From positions 1-20,393 of the forward strand of contig JAQTPJ010000001.1 of assembly GCA_028712915.1 (NCBI GenBank): a stretch of DNA of 20,393 nucleotides. The letters run 5' to 3'. The notes under the pieces are model-generated. The model made no database searches, was not told where the DNA came from, and worked only from the letters and a program-made list of their open reading frames with translations. This document shows positions 6,665 to 15,370 of the stretch, piece by piece; position 1 is the stretch's first letter, and each line of letters starts with the position of its first letter. The position numbers and the translations under genes were made by a program. This stretch comes from Candidatus Omnitrophota bacterium (GTDB taxonomy: Bacteria > Omnitrophota > Gorgyraeia > Velamenicoccales > JABMQK01).

Positions 6665-7490
6665 AACAATCCCCCTGGCAAATTATGTTTGCTTTACCTT
6701 CCAGCCAAACATCGCCTATCTTCTTATTAATTATCTTAAGCCTTACTTTCAGAATTTCTCCGGAAGCAGTATCTACGTTTATACTGAATGTATCTTTCTT
6801 GAACAATCCTGCTTTTTTCAACTTTAAAGCATAAATAATAGCACCGGCAACTGAACCTGTGCCGCAGGCCAAAGTCTCCTCTTCTACTCCGCGCTCATAC
6901 GTACGTATCTTTATTCCCGCTAAACCATTCGGCTCAATAAAATCAGCATTTGTGCCTTGAGGCTTAAACGCCTTATGAAATCTGATCAACTTGCCCAAAT
7001 GATAAACATCTATCTTCTCAAGGCCGTCGCATAAAATTACCGCATGCGGCACGCCCGTATTAATAAAATTAATACGCAAAGGATAATTGTTCACCTTGAT
7101 AACCGAATCCAACTTTATATCCTTGGGTTCAGTCATATTTATTTCTATATTATCCCTGTGGGCCTTTGCTTTTAATATCCCTGCCTTTGTCTCGACGGTA
7201 ATTGCTTTATTGGCATTGGATTTACGCGCGATAAAATATACCACGCAGCGCGCCCCATTGCCGCACATCTGGGCTTCAGAGCCGTCAGGATTGAATATGC
7301 GCATTTTAACGCCGGCCTTCTTTGATTTTTTCAGCACCAAAAGCCCGTCTGCGCCAATCCCAAATTTTCTATTGCAGAGCTGCAGCGCTATCGCCTTCAG
7401 GTTTAATTTATTATGTTTACTCCTTAAATCTAAAAGGATAAAATCATTGCCGCTGGCAACTAATTTGGTAAATTCTATTTTCTGAGCCAT
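6657..7490 (-). CDS. dapF: diaminopimelate epimerase
   Basis: DapF interconverts LL- and meso-diaminopimelate without cofactor, supplying both lysine and peptidoglycan synthesis. The 277-residue protein has the two-domain family pattern: KLVASGNDFILLD (9-21), then FNPDGSEAQMCGNGARC (66-82) with the first catalytic Cys76, and ERGVEEETLACGTGSVA (199-215) with the second, Cys209. GIGADGLLVL (45-54) is also conserved. The start lies 10 nt after lysA; I see no strong ribosome site, so re-initiation after lysA is likely. An LL-product epimerase fits the DapL route used here. Confidence 0.96.
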   Translation of the reverse strand: MAQKIEFTKLVASGNDFILLDLRSKHNKLNLKAIALQLCNRKFGIGADGLLVLKKSKKAGVKMRIFNPDGSEAQMCGNGARCVVYFIARKSNANKAITVETKAGILKAKAHRDNIEINMTEPKDIKLDSVIKVNNYPLRINFINTGVPHAVILCDGLEKIDVYHLGKLIRFHKAFKPQGTNADFIEPNGLAGIKIRTYERGVEEETLACGTGSVAGAIIYALKLKKAGLFKKDTFSINVDTASGEILKVRLKIINKKIGDVWLEGKANIICQGDCYV

Positions 7491-7500
7491 ATTTTTATTC

Positions 7501-8754
7501 TTATATAAGCGGGGGTATTCTTTCCTTTTTAATCAAATCAGAATACCTCTCCCTCTCTTTTATAACAAAGTATTTATCGCCTTTGACTAAAACCTCCGCC
7601 ACTCTCAGGCGCGAATTATAGTTCGAGCTCATGCTGAAACCATAGGCTCCGGCGCACATAACCGCCAGATACTCGCCGGCATGAATCTGAGGCATCAGCC
7701 TGTCTTTTGCCAAGAAATCCCCGCTCTCGCAAATAGGGCCTACAATATCATACTGCCTCTGTTTTGCTTTAGGCCTTCTATGCAGCGGAGCTATTTCATG
7801 GTATGCCTCATACAAAGTAGGACGAATCAAATCATTCATCCCGGAATCAATTACCAGGAAATTCTTCGATTCTGTCTCTTTTACAAATGTTACCCGTGAA
7901 ACCAATATGCCGGCGCTGCCCACAATAAACCTACCCGGCTCTAAAATTACTTTGAGCCCGCCTTTAAGCAGAGGGGCTATCGCCTTGGCAAATATATCAG
8001 CTGTCTGAGCTATCTCTTTTTTATAGATAATGCCCATGCCGCCGCCGATATTTAAATATTGGAAGCTAACGCCATGGCTCTTCATCTCTTTTATAAACCC
8101 GTTTACTTTCTTTATGGCATGAATATACGGCCACGCCTCTGTTATCTGCGAGCCGATATGCATATGAAGGCCTTTTATCTGGACATTAAAAAACCTTCCC
8201 CTGTTTAACAAAAGCAATCTTGCCGCAGCAAAACTTAAGCCGAATTTACTTTCTTTCTTGGCTGTTTTTATATAGTGGTGCGTATGCGGGTCCACCTCGG
8301 GATTTACGCGAAGGCAGACATCAACGGTCTTTCTCAGTTTAATGGAAATTTCCTGGATGCGTTCCAATTCCTGCTCAGACTCCACATTAAAAAACAGAAT
8401 TCCAGCCTTAATGGCATACTCTATTTCTTCGTCGGTCTTGCCTACTCCCGCGAATACGATTTTCTTAGGGTCTGTTTTTATCTTTAACGCCCTGAAGAGT
8501 TCTCCGCCGGAAACAATATCCAATCCCGCCCCCTCATTTACCAAGGCTTTGCAAATGGCCATATTGGAATTTGCTTTTACCGAATAGCAAATCAAAGGAT
8601 TTATGGCTTTAAACGCGCTCTGCAGCTTTTTAAAATGCTCCATCAGCGTGCGATAGCTATACACATAGCAGGGCGAACCAATCCTCTCCGCAATATCGCT
8701 CACCTTTACATCTTCGCAATATAAATTGTTAGTTTTGTAATGAAAGTAATGCAT
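7501..8754 (-). CDS. lysA: diaminopimelate decarboxylase
   Basis: LysA decarboxylates meso-diaminopimelate to L-lysine, the last step. The 417-residue protein is an alanine-racemase-type barrel plus C-terminal beta domain. CYSVKANSN (56-64) holds PLP-binding Lys60, GLHMHIGSQI (195-204) and LNIGGGMGI (234-242) bind the cofactor phosphate, EPGRFIVG (272-279) follows, and GPICESGDFLAKDR (339-352) gives the catalytic Cys from the partner subunit. MCAGAYGFSMSSNYNSR near the C-terminus is the usual substrate-side region. The CESGD motif and the dap neighbours favour this over the related ornithine, arginine or carboxynorspermidine decarboxylases. It starts 21 nt after argH, so the lysine genes probably continue the arginine transcript. 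Confidence 0.97.
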   Translation of the reverse strand: MHYFHYKTNNLYCEDVKVSDIAERIGSPCYVYSYRTLMEHFKKLQSAFKAINPLICYSVKANSNMAICKALVNEGAGLDIVSGGELFRALKIKTDPKKIVFAGVGKTDEEIEYAIKAGILFFNVESEQELERIQEISIKLRKTVDVCLRVNPEVDPHTHHYIKTAKKESKFGLSFAAARLLLLNRGRFFNVQIKGLHMHIGSQITEAWPYIHAIKKVNGFIKEMKSHGVSFQYLNIGGGMGIIYKKEIAQTADIFAKAIAPLLKGGLKVILEPGRFIVGSAGILVSRVTFVKETESKNFLVIDSGMNDLIRPTLYEAYHEIAPLHRRPKAKQRQYDIVGPICESGDFLAKDRLMPQIHAGEYLAVMCAGAYGFSMSSNYNSRLRVAEVLVKGDKYFVIKERERYSDLIKKERIPPLI

Positions 8755-8775
8755 GCTTTTACCTTATCAGCCTTT

Positions 8776-9978
8776 CTATTTCTTTCTTAATTCCCTTCCT
8801 ATCTCATCATGGGCCTGCCTAAAAGACATCCCTTGTTTAACCAAGTCTTTAGCTCTATCGACAGAATATAAATTTTTATCTTTCAAAGATTCTTTAATTA
8901 TGTCCTTATTTAATCTTACGCCTTTTATAAACCTAGACATAATCGCTATTTCATCTTTTACTGTTTCCACTGACGAAAATAAAGGCTCCTTATCAAGCTG
9001 CATATCTCTATTATAAGTTAAGGGTAACCCCTTCATTGTTGTCAAAATAGAAAAAAGATTTCCATAAATTCTGCCGGTATATCCTCTAACCAATTCAAGG
9101 AAGTCCGGATTCTTCTTATGAGGCATCAGGCTGCTTCCGGTGCAAAACTCTTCCGGTAATTCAAAGAAACCGAATTCTTTCGTTGAATAAAGAATAAAAT
9201 CTTCTGACAGCCTGGACAAATGCATCTGCATAATTGACAAAATACTCAAGAATTCAATTATAAAATCCCTGTCGCTCACATCATCAACTGTGTTTTCAGA
9301 CGGCTTTATAGGATAATTTGCGCCCTTAAGAAATTCTTTTATCGCTTTACCATAATTTTCTTTCTTAATATTCCTTAATAAAGCTCCTGCGCCGATATGT
9401 ATCTCTAAATTCTTTAAGAAACTACTTAGCCTTTTCTTATCTCTTTCAAACATGCAATAAAATGCCCCTAAATAATCCTTGAAATAAATCTTCTGCGCCC
9501 CCTGGGTATGAGTATAACCGACTATGGAAAGCTCTCTGTATCTATTTTTCAAAAACATTATAGATTCCATAAATTTTTCTAATAGCCCTTCAATTTTTGT
9601 AGACTCCTCATAGCAATAAAACTTCTCATCAAAAACAATCTGGTCATTTCTTGATCTTAACGTATGAAGCTTGAGGGCTAATTTGCCTATTTTCTTCTCA
9701 ACCTTATTTTGAATATCGGTATGTATATCCTCCGAATCCTTATCATATTTAAACTTGCCTGCCGCTATCTCATCTTGAATCTTCTGTATAGACTTAACAA
9801 GTTTTGCCTTTTCTTTTGGTTTAAGCACACCCGTACTCCCTAAAGCTAAAACATGTATTAAAGAATGGGCTATATCATATTTAGCTAATTTATGGTCGTA
9901 CTGAATGGATTTCTGGAATTCAAAGAAATCCTTATCTGTTTTCTTCTTAAATCTTCCACCCCATAATTTTTTAGCCAT
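8776..9978 (-). CDS. argH: argininosuccinate lyase, short divergent form
   Basis: ArgH splits argininosuccinate into arginine and fumarate. The start KLWGGRF (4-10), KLHTLRSRNDQ (103-113), YTHTQGAQ (155-162), VDDVSDRDF (231-239) and GSSLMPHKKNPDFLELVRG (281-299) mark the family, with the catalytic Ser in the GSS loop and the catalytic His in YTH. Several usually constant residues differ: THTQ for THLQ, MPHKK for MPQKK. The protein ends soon after FRQAHDEIG (387-394) at 400 residues, against roughly 460 usually, so most of the C-terminal swivel domain is absent. Only 21 nt separate its stop from lysA, which leaves no room for a frameshifted remnant. By eye, sampled lines are about 25-35 per cent G+C, below argG and lysA. 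It lies 17 nt after argG with GAGAGGT before the ATG. Confidence 0.9.
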   Translation of the reverse strand: MAKKLWGGRFKKKTDKDFFEFQKSIQYDHKLAKYDIAHSLIHVLALGSTGVLKPKEKAKLVKSIQKIQDEIAAGKFKYDKDSEDIHTDIQNKVEKKIGKLALKLHTLRSRNDQIVFDEKFYCYEESTKIEGLLEKFMESIMFLKNRYRELSIVGYTHTQGAQKIYFKDYLGAFYCMFERDKKRLSSFLKNLEIHIGAGALLRNIKKENYGKAIKEFLKGANYPIKPSENTVDDVSDRDFIIEFLSILSIMQMHLSRLSEDFILYSTKEFGFFELPEEFCTGSSLMPHKKNPDFLELVRGYTGRIYGNLFSILTTMKGLPLTYNRDMQLDKEPLFSSVETVKDEIAIMSRFIKGVRLNKDIIKESLKDKNLYSVDRAKDLVKQGMSFRQAHDEIGRELRKK

Positions 9979-9995
9979 GATTACCTCTCTTTAAA

Positions 9996-11165
9996 TTATT
10001 TCAAATACGGTTTTGCCCAGTTTTTTATAAAACTCTCGGCTTTTGAATGATCAAACTTATCGCCCTTGCCGTAAGTTGCTAATTCTTTTTTGTATAAAGA
10101 ATATGGCGATTTTCTTCCTACGCAGGCAAATCCGCCTTTGAATAGTTTCAATCTAACAATCCCTGTGATTTTTTTCTGTGTCGCGTTGATAAAATTATCC
10201 AATTTATTCTTCTGCGGCGTATACCAAAGCCCGTAATAAACGATATCCGCATAATCCAAGGCAGCCTTTTGTTTTTTATGCGCGGTATTTCTGTCTAAAA
10301 CCAAACTTTCAATTTCTTTGTGCGCGGCAATCAAAAGATGCGCTGCCGGGGCTTCGTAAATCTCCCGCGATTTTATTCCTATAAGCCTATTTTCCACCAA
10401 ATCCGTCCTGCCAATTCCAAAAGCGCCGCCGATAACATTTAATTTCTTAATCAAATCCATGGCGCAATACGCCTTTCCGTTAATCTCTACAGGAATGCCC
10501 GCCTTAAAACCAATTGTTAAATATATTGGCTTTGACTTTGCGCCTACCAGCGACGCCGTAAACCTATAAGCGTCATCTGGAGATTCTATCCAGGGATCCT
10601 CCAAAACTCCGCATTCAATACTCACCCCCCAGATGTTTTCATCGATGCTGTAGAGTTTCTTCTTTGTAACATCTATCGTAATTTTATGTTTTGCTAAATA
10701 TTTAATCTCCTCTTCCCTTGTCTTGAATTCCCAGATCCGCAAAGGGGCGATTATCTTTAATTTAGGGTCTAAAATCATAGAGCTCACTTCAATCCTGACC
10801 TGATCATTGCCTTTCCCTGTGCAGCCGTGAGCGATATATTGAGCCTTTTCTTTATGCGCCAAATCGACTAAATACTTTGCGATTAAAGGCCTGCCCAATG
10901 CCGTGGCAAGGGTATATTTATCTTCATATATGGCGTTCGCCTTCAAAGACGGCAAAATAAAATATCTTATGAATTCCTGTTTTAAATCCCTGATATAAAT
11001 CCGTGACGCGCCTGCTATCTTAGCCCTTTTCTTTGCGGGAGAGAAGTTGTGCGGCTGGCCTAAATCCGCCATAAAACAGACGACCTCAAAGCCTCTTTCA
11101 CTAAGCCACTTCACGCAACAGGCAGTATCCAGCCCGCCGGAATACGCTAATACAACCTTCTTCAC
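9996..11165 (-). CDS. argG: argininosuccinate synthase
   Basis: ArgG joins citrulline and aspartate with ATP to argininosuccinate. The 389-residue protein shows the N-type ATP pyrophosphatase loop AYSGGLDT (7-14), KANAIYEDKYTLATALGRPLIAK in the 75-97 region, the citrulline/aspartate-binding HGCTGKGNDQVRIE (113-126), YSIDENIWGVSIECGVLEDPW around 172-192, and GRTDLVENRLIGIKSREIYEAP in the second half. Length is close to the usual 395-410. The start is GTG at 11165; it overlaps the argF stop as GTGA, and GGGGG lies just upstream, so translation is probably coupled. It is a clear family member with modest substitutions. Confidence 0.96.
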   Translation of the reverse strand: MKKVVLAYSGGLDTACCVKWLSERGFEVVCFMADLGQPHNFSPAKKRAKIAGASRIYIRDLKQEFIRYFILPSLKANAIYEDKYTLATALGRPLIAKYLVDLAHKEKAQYIAHGCTGKGNDQVRIEVSSMILDPKLKIIAPLRIWEFKTREEEIKYLAKHKITIDVTKKKLYSIDENIWGVSIECGVLEDPWIESPDDAYRFTASLVGAKSKPIYLTIGFKAGIPVEINGKAYCAMDLIKKLNVIGGAFGIGRTDLVENRLIGIKSREIYEAPAAHLLIAAHKEIESLVLDRNTAHKKQKAALDYADIVYYGLWYTPQKNKLDNFINATQKKITGIVRLKLFKGGFACVGRKSPYSLYKKELATYGKGDKFDHSKAESFIKNWAKPYLK

Positions 11166-12085
11166 TTGTTGCCCCCTAATAACATAAGTAATATCGCTTT
11201 CTGCACATGCAATCTGTTTTCTGCCTGGTCAAAAACTATAGAATTCGGGCTATCCATAACATCATCAGTAATCTCCTGCCCTCTATGGGCAGGCAGGCAG
11301 TGCATAACCAATACCGACGGTTTAGCTAAACTCAATAATTTTTTATTTATCTGGTATTTTCCGAATATCATCTTTCTCTTCCATACTTCCTTCTCTTTGC
11401 CCATGCTCGCCCAGACATCTGTATATACGACGTCACTATCTTTTACCGCTTCTTCGGGATCATTAAATAATGAAATTTTTGAGCCGGTCTTTTTTGCGAT
11501 ATCCAGCGCGCTCGCTAAAACCTCTTTGTTGGGAACGTATCTCTTGGGGGTAGCTATCCTCATATTCATCCCTATCTTGACAGCAGTATATAGGAGTGAA
11601 TGACACACATTATTCCCGTCGCCGACATAAGTCAGCGTGACGTTGTTTAACTTAGCTACCTTTTCCTTTATGGTAAAAACATCCGAAAGCGCCTGGCAAG
11701 GATGCAGCAAATCGCTCAATCCGTTAATCACGGGGATACTGGAATATTTAGCCAGTTCCAAAACAATATCGTGGGCAAAAGTCCTTACCACAATGGCGTC
11801 TAAATATCTGGATAAGGTTTTAGCCACATCTTTTATGGATTCCCTTACGCCTAAACTTATATCTTCCGGTTTCAAATATATTGTATGCCCGCCTAACTGG
11901 AAAACGCCAACTTCAAAAGAAACCCTTGTCCTGTTAGAGGGCTTTTGGAAAATGAGCGCCACTGATTTTCCTTTTAAAGCATCCCCATATTTTAGCCTGT
12001 CTTTCTTTAACTCCTTGGCTAAAGAAAAGATAGACTCTATTTCCTGCGCGCTCAGGTCTTTAACTGCTATAAAATCTTTTTTCAT
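11162..12085 (-). CDS. argF: ornithine carbamoyltransferase
   Basis: ArgF makes citrulline from ornithine and carbamoyl phosphate. The 307-residue protein has normal length and both domains. The carbamoyl-phosphate loop reads PSNRTR (49-54), with Asn51 in place of the usual Thr. HPCQALSD (128-135), DVWASMG (223-229) and MHCLPAHRG (261-269) are intact. The DxxxSMG and HCLP motifs point to ornithine rather than N-acetyl- or N-succinylornithine as substrate, in line with ArgJ, which releases free ornithine. AGGAAGTGG precedes the ATG, and the gap to argD is 10 nt. No carA or carB is in the window. Confidence 0.95.
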   Translation of the reverse strand: MKKDFIAVKDLSAQEIESIFSLAKELKKDRLKYGDALKGKSVALIFQKPSNRTRVSFEVGVFQLGGHTIYLKPEDISLGVRESIKDVAKTLSRYLDAIVVRTFAHDIVLELAKYSSIPVINGLSDLLHPCQALSDVFTIKEKVAKLNNVTLTYVGDGNNVCHSLLYTAVKIGMNMRIATPKRYVPNKEVLASALDIAKKTGSKISLFNDPEEAVKDSDVVYTDVWASMGKEKEVWKRKMIFGKYQINKKLLSLAKPSVLVMHCLPAHRGQEITDDVMDSPNSIVFDQAENRLHVQKAILLMLLGGNK

Positions 12086-12095
12086 AACCCACTTC

Positions 12096-13280
12096 CTATC
12101 GTGAAAATTTTAATAAGGCCTTGCCTAAAATGTGCAGCGCCTTATCTGCCTGCTTCTTTGTAACATTCAAAGCAGGCATGATTCTTAAAACTGTATTGTG
12201 CGTACAATTAATCACCATACCCCTGTTAAGGCATTCCTCTACTATAGGTTTGCCTTCGATGTTTAATTCAATACCAATCATAAGGCCTATTCCCCTTACT
12301 GTCTTTATAATTTTGTATTTCGACTTCATATGATCCAGTTTATCGAATATATAGGTAGACATCTTACTCGCATTCTTGAGCATATTCTCTTTTCTGATTG
12401 CCCGTAAAACCCCTAATGCCGCTTTGCAGATAACGAGCCCACCGCCAAAAGTGGAAGCGTGCATTCCGGGCTTAAATGTATCGGCGATTTCCTTTCTTAC
12501 AATCATCGCGCCTATGGGCAGGCCGCCGCCTAATGCCTTGGCTAAAGTAATAATGTCCGGCTTTATGCCGTAATGTTGAAACGCAAACATCTTGGCTGTC
12601 CGGCCAATGCCGGTCTGAACCTCATCTACAATCATCAGGATATTTTTATTGTTGCAAATTTCTCTTATTTTGTATACATAGGACCTGTCGGCTACGTTGA
12701 TGCCGCCTTCGCCCTGGACTAATTCAAGCATTATGGCAATAGTCTTATCGGAAATCGCCTGCTCTAATGCAGGCAAACTGTTAAACTTTACCGTCTTGAA
12801 CCCTTCAGGTAAAGGCGCGAAACCATCCTGGTATTTTTTCTGCCCTGTTGCCGCCAAAGAACCCATTGTCCTTCCGTGGAAAGAATTTTCAAATGTTATA
12901 ATTTCAAATCTCTTCCCCTCGCCGTAGGCGCGGCTGAATTTAATCGCTGCTTCATTGGCCTCTGTCCCGGAATTACAGAAAAACACCTTTGACGGAAACG
13001 TATGATAAACCAATGCCTCTGCCAGCTTTGCCTGCTGGACATTGTAAAAGTTATTGGGAATATGTATCAACTTGGACACCTGGTCTCTTATCGCCGACAT
13101 TACCTTAGGATGGCAGTGGCCTAAATTGCTTACGCCCCAACCCGGGAAAAAATCCAAATACTTCTTGCCGTCGATATCAACAAGCGTCATGCCTTTACCT
13201 TTTACAAATATCCTCGGCTGCCTTGTATAGGTATTTAGAATATCGTCCTGGTATACCTTGAATACTTCCTGTTTCTTCAT
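12096..13280 (-). CDS. argD: acetylornithine aminotransferase
   Basis: ArgD is a class III PLP aminotransferase that makes N-acetylornithine from N-acetylglutamate semialdehyde. Of 394 residues, FFPGWGVSNLGHCHPKV (44-60), NSGTEANEAAIKFSRAYG (103-120), FHGRTMGSLAATGQ (134-147), VDEVQTGIGRTAKMFAFQ (218-235) and TLAKALGGGLPIGAM (245-259) are conserved; Asp219 contacts the PLP ring and Lys248 binds it. Length and motifs are typical. Because no dapC is present and a dedicated DapL gene lies downstream, a second role in lysine synthesis, as known for some ArgD enzymes, seems unnecessary here. GAGGT lies about 9 nt before the ATG; the gap to argB is 12 nt. Confidence 0.95.
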   Translation of the reverse strand: MKKQEVFKVYQDDILNTYTRQPRIFVKGKGMTLVDIDGKKYLDFFPGWGVSNLGHCHPKVMSAIRDQVSKLIHIPNNFYNVQQAKLAEALVYHTFPSKVFFCNSGTEANEAAIKFSRAYGEGKRFEIITFENSFHGRTMGSLAATGQKKYQDGFAPLPEGFKTVKFNSLPALEQAISDKTIAIMLELVQGEGGINVADRSYVYKIREICNNKNILMIVDEVQTGIGRTAKMFAFQHYGIKPDIITLAKALGGGLPIGAMIVRKEIADTFKPGMHASTFGGGLVICKAALGVLRAIRKENMLKNASKMSTYIFDKLDHMKSKYKIIKTVRGIGLMIGIELNIEGKPIVEECLNRGMVINCTHNTVLRIMPALNVTKKQADKALHILGKALLKFSR

Positions 13281-13292
13281 AATGTTTAACCT

Positions 13293-14147
13293 CTACTTCG
13301 CAATCTCTGTGCCGATACCTTTATCCGTAAAGATTTCCAAAAGTAAAGCGTGCGGAATCCTGGCATCGATTATGTGCGCCTTTTTCACGCCGCCGTCTAT
13401 AGCATGAAAACATGCCTCTATTTTGGGAATCATCCCTGTTTGTATAACCTTATCCTTAATAAGTTTCTTTGCCTCATTTTCTTTAATACTAGCCAAGAAT
13501 GAATTCGAATCGCTTGTATCCCTCATTACCCCTTTTACGTTGGTAAGCAGGACAAATTTAATCGCCCCTAAAACCGAGGCTATGAAAGAAGCGGCTTCAT
13601 CAGCATTTATGTTATATTTTACGCCGTTTGCGTCTTTGCCCATCGGGCTTATTACCGGGATTACGTGCGATGATATATCTTTCATCAAAACCTCTGCATC
13701 CAATTTCACGGCCTTGCCTACAAAACCTAAATCCGGCTTTGATTTTTTCTTATCTGCCATCAGGATGCAATTCTTATCGGCCGTGTAACCTTTAGCCTTA
13801 CCGCCGAGGGCTTCTATCTCTTTGATAATCTTTTTATTTAATTCTTCCAACTCCTCTTCTACTATCGCTAATGTTTCTTTATCTGTGACGCGCATGCCGT
13901 CCACAAAATCAGTCTTCTTGCCGGTCTTACGCATCCTGTCGGAAATATTAGGCCCGCCTCCGTGGACCAAAACAGGCCTTAAACCCATGTAACTTAAAAA
14001 CACGATGTCTTCCAAAACACCCTTTCTAACCCTGTCTTCTCCGAGAATGCTTCCGCCGTATTTAATCACAGTTATCTTTCTATGGAACGCTTTGATGTAA
14101 GGCAGGGCCTCAATCAAAACATCCGCTTTCTTAATCGCCTCTTCCAT
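13293..14147 (-). CDS. argB: acetylglutamate kinase
   Basis: ArgB phosphorylates N-acetylglutamate. The 284-residue amino-acid kinase fold shows IKYGGSILG (28-36) with the phosphate-binding Lys29, VHGGGPNIS (61-69), FVDGMRVTD (81-89), and the glycine-rich VLLTNVKGVM further on. An N-terminal helix of about 20 residues precedes the core, and the C-terminus carries PHALLLEIFTDKGIGTEI. In known enzymes this N-helix and C-terminal region form the arginine site of hexameric, feedback-inhibited kinases, so inhibition by arginine is a reasonable inference. AGAGGTT lies just before the ATG, and the gap to argJ is 10 nt. Confidence 0.95.
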   Translation of the reverse strand: MEEAIKKADVLIEALPYIKAFHRKITVIKYGGSILGEDRVRKGVLEDIVFLSYMGLRPVLVHGGGPNISDRMRKTGKKTDFVDGMRVTDKETLAIVEEELEELNKKIIKEIEALGGKAKGYTADKNCILMADKKKSKPDLGFVGKAVKLDAEVLMKDISSHVIPVISPMGKDANGVKYNINADEAASFIASVLGAIKFVLLTNVKGVMRDTSDSNSFLASIKENEAKKLIKDKVIQTGMIPKIEACFHAIDGGVKKAHIIDARIPHALLLEIFTDKGIGTEIAK

Positions 14148-14157
14148 AAGAACCTCT

Positions 14158-15369
14158 TTAGTTATATTCTGCGTTTATCTTAATATATTCCGGAGTTAGG
14201 TCGCAAGAGTAAACCTTGCTGCTGGAATTCCCTTCATTTAAATCTATATTGACTTTTATAACCTTTGAAACAATAAGTAAATTTTTATTCCGCAATGGAT
14301 TAATCCTGCCTTTATTAAATACCTTCTGAGAATTAAAGCAAACTTCTACCTTTTCTTCTTTCATGTTAATACCGGCTGCGCCTATGGCGGAAACAACCCT
14401 TCCCCAATTAGGATTTCCGCCGAACATGGCTGTCTTAAATAAGTCGGAATTTGCCACGGCATTTGCGGCGGACTTAGCCTCTGCGCCGCTCTTAGCGCCC
14501 TGGACCACAATTTCTATTTTCTTTGTGGCCCCTTCTGCGTCATCTATTATCATCTGAGACAAGGTTTCGCAAACATATATTAAACCCTTGCTAAACGCAC
14601 AGCAATCTTTACCTTTCTTAATGATGGGTTTATTTCCTGCAGCGCCATTGGCTAACAATAAAACCGTATCATTGGTACTCGTACAAGCGTCAACAGTAAT
14701 ACAATTAAACGATTTATCAGCGCTATCCTCCAATGCCTCCTGCAGAAGCGATTTTTTTATCGCCGCGTCTGTCAAAATGAAAACCAGCATAGTAGCATGT
14801 TTAGGCGATGCCTTTTGCAGCCGCGGATAAATCATACCCGCGCCTTTGGCCACGCCGCTAATCGTTATTTCTTTCGCGCCAATTTTAATTTTCAAAGAAA
14901 CAGCTTTCTTGAATGTATCCGTGGTTAAGATAGCCTGCGCAAAATTATTTAATCCACCTTTGCTTAATTCCCCGCAAACCTTAGGGATGCCCCTTTTTAC
15001 TGCCTCAAGCGGCATCGGTTTTCCTATAATTCCCGTAGATGCAATCAAAACGCTCTGTTTTGCAACGCCTATCTCTCCTGCCAGGGCGGCTATAATCTCT
15101 TTGGCGTCCGATACCCCTCGCTTGCCCACAAAACAATTGGCGTTACCGCTATTTACTATTACCGCCCTAGCCTCTTTATTTTTTAACTGCTCTATGCAAA
15201 CCTTTAAAGAAGCAGCTTTTACTTTATTGGAGGTAAAAACCCCGGCGCAAACTGCCGGCGCCTGAGAATAAACCAAGCCTAAATCTTTTTTCCCGGATCT
15301 TTTAATACCGCAAGAAATTCCCGCAGCCTTAAAACCTTGAGGAATAATTATTTTTTTCAGCACTTTCAT
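14158..15369 (-). CDS. argJ: ornithine acetyltransferase / N-acetylglutamate synthase
   Basis: ArgJ moves the acetyl group from N-acetylornithine to glutamate, closing the cyclic pathway; bifunctional members also use acetyl-CoA. The 403-residue precursor contains NSGNANCF (73-80), STGIIGKPMP (111-120), TTDTFKK (149-155), GVAKGAGMI (172-180) and the self-cleavage site ATMLVF (192-197), with Thr193 as the N-terminal nucleophile of the beta chain. GGNPNWGRVVSAIGAAG is the conserved region late in the protein. Between GMI and ATML there are 11 residues (181-191), where about four (PNM-like) are usual. With no argA in the cluster, the bifunctional role is likely but not provable. It starts one base after the argC stop; no separate ribosome site is obvious. 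Confidence 0.95.
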   Translation of the reverse strand: MKVLKKIIIPQGFKAAGISCGIKRSGKKDLGLVYSQAPAVCAGVFTSNKVKAASLKVCIEQLKNKEARAVIVNSGNANCFVGKRGVSDAKEIIAALAGEIGVAKQSVLIASTGIIGKPMPLEAVKRGIPKVCGELSKGGLNNFAQAILTTDTFKKAVSLKIKIGAKEITISGVAKGAGMIYPRLQKASPKHATMLVFILTDAAIKKSLLQEALEDSADKSFNCITVDACTSTNDTVLLLANGAAGNKPIIKKGKDCCAFSKGLIYVCETLSQMIIDDAEGATKKIEIVVQGAKSGAEAKSAANAVANSDLFKTAMFGGNPNWGRVVSAIGAAGINMKEEKVEVCFNSQKVFNKGRINPLRNKNLLIVSKVIKVNIDLNEGNSSSKVYSCDLTPEYIKINAEYN

Positions 15370-15370
15370 A

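Noticed and set aside
8755..8775. Frameshifted C-terminal remnant of argH
   Set aside because: Only 21 nt lie between the argH stop and the lysA ATG, far too little for the missing 55-60 residues; the short form is a real end, not a broken frame.
11637..12104. Plus-strand open frame of about 155 codons opposite argF
   Set aside because: It lies antisense to a clear ArgF with intact motifs and has no family-like content; similar frames opposite argJ, argB, dapF, folK and the GT2 gene are also shadows.
14846..15265. Plus-strand open frame of about 139 codons opposite argJ
   Set aside because: It is a mirror of the Ala/Gly-rich ArgJ coding sequence with no recognisable domain of its own.
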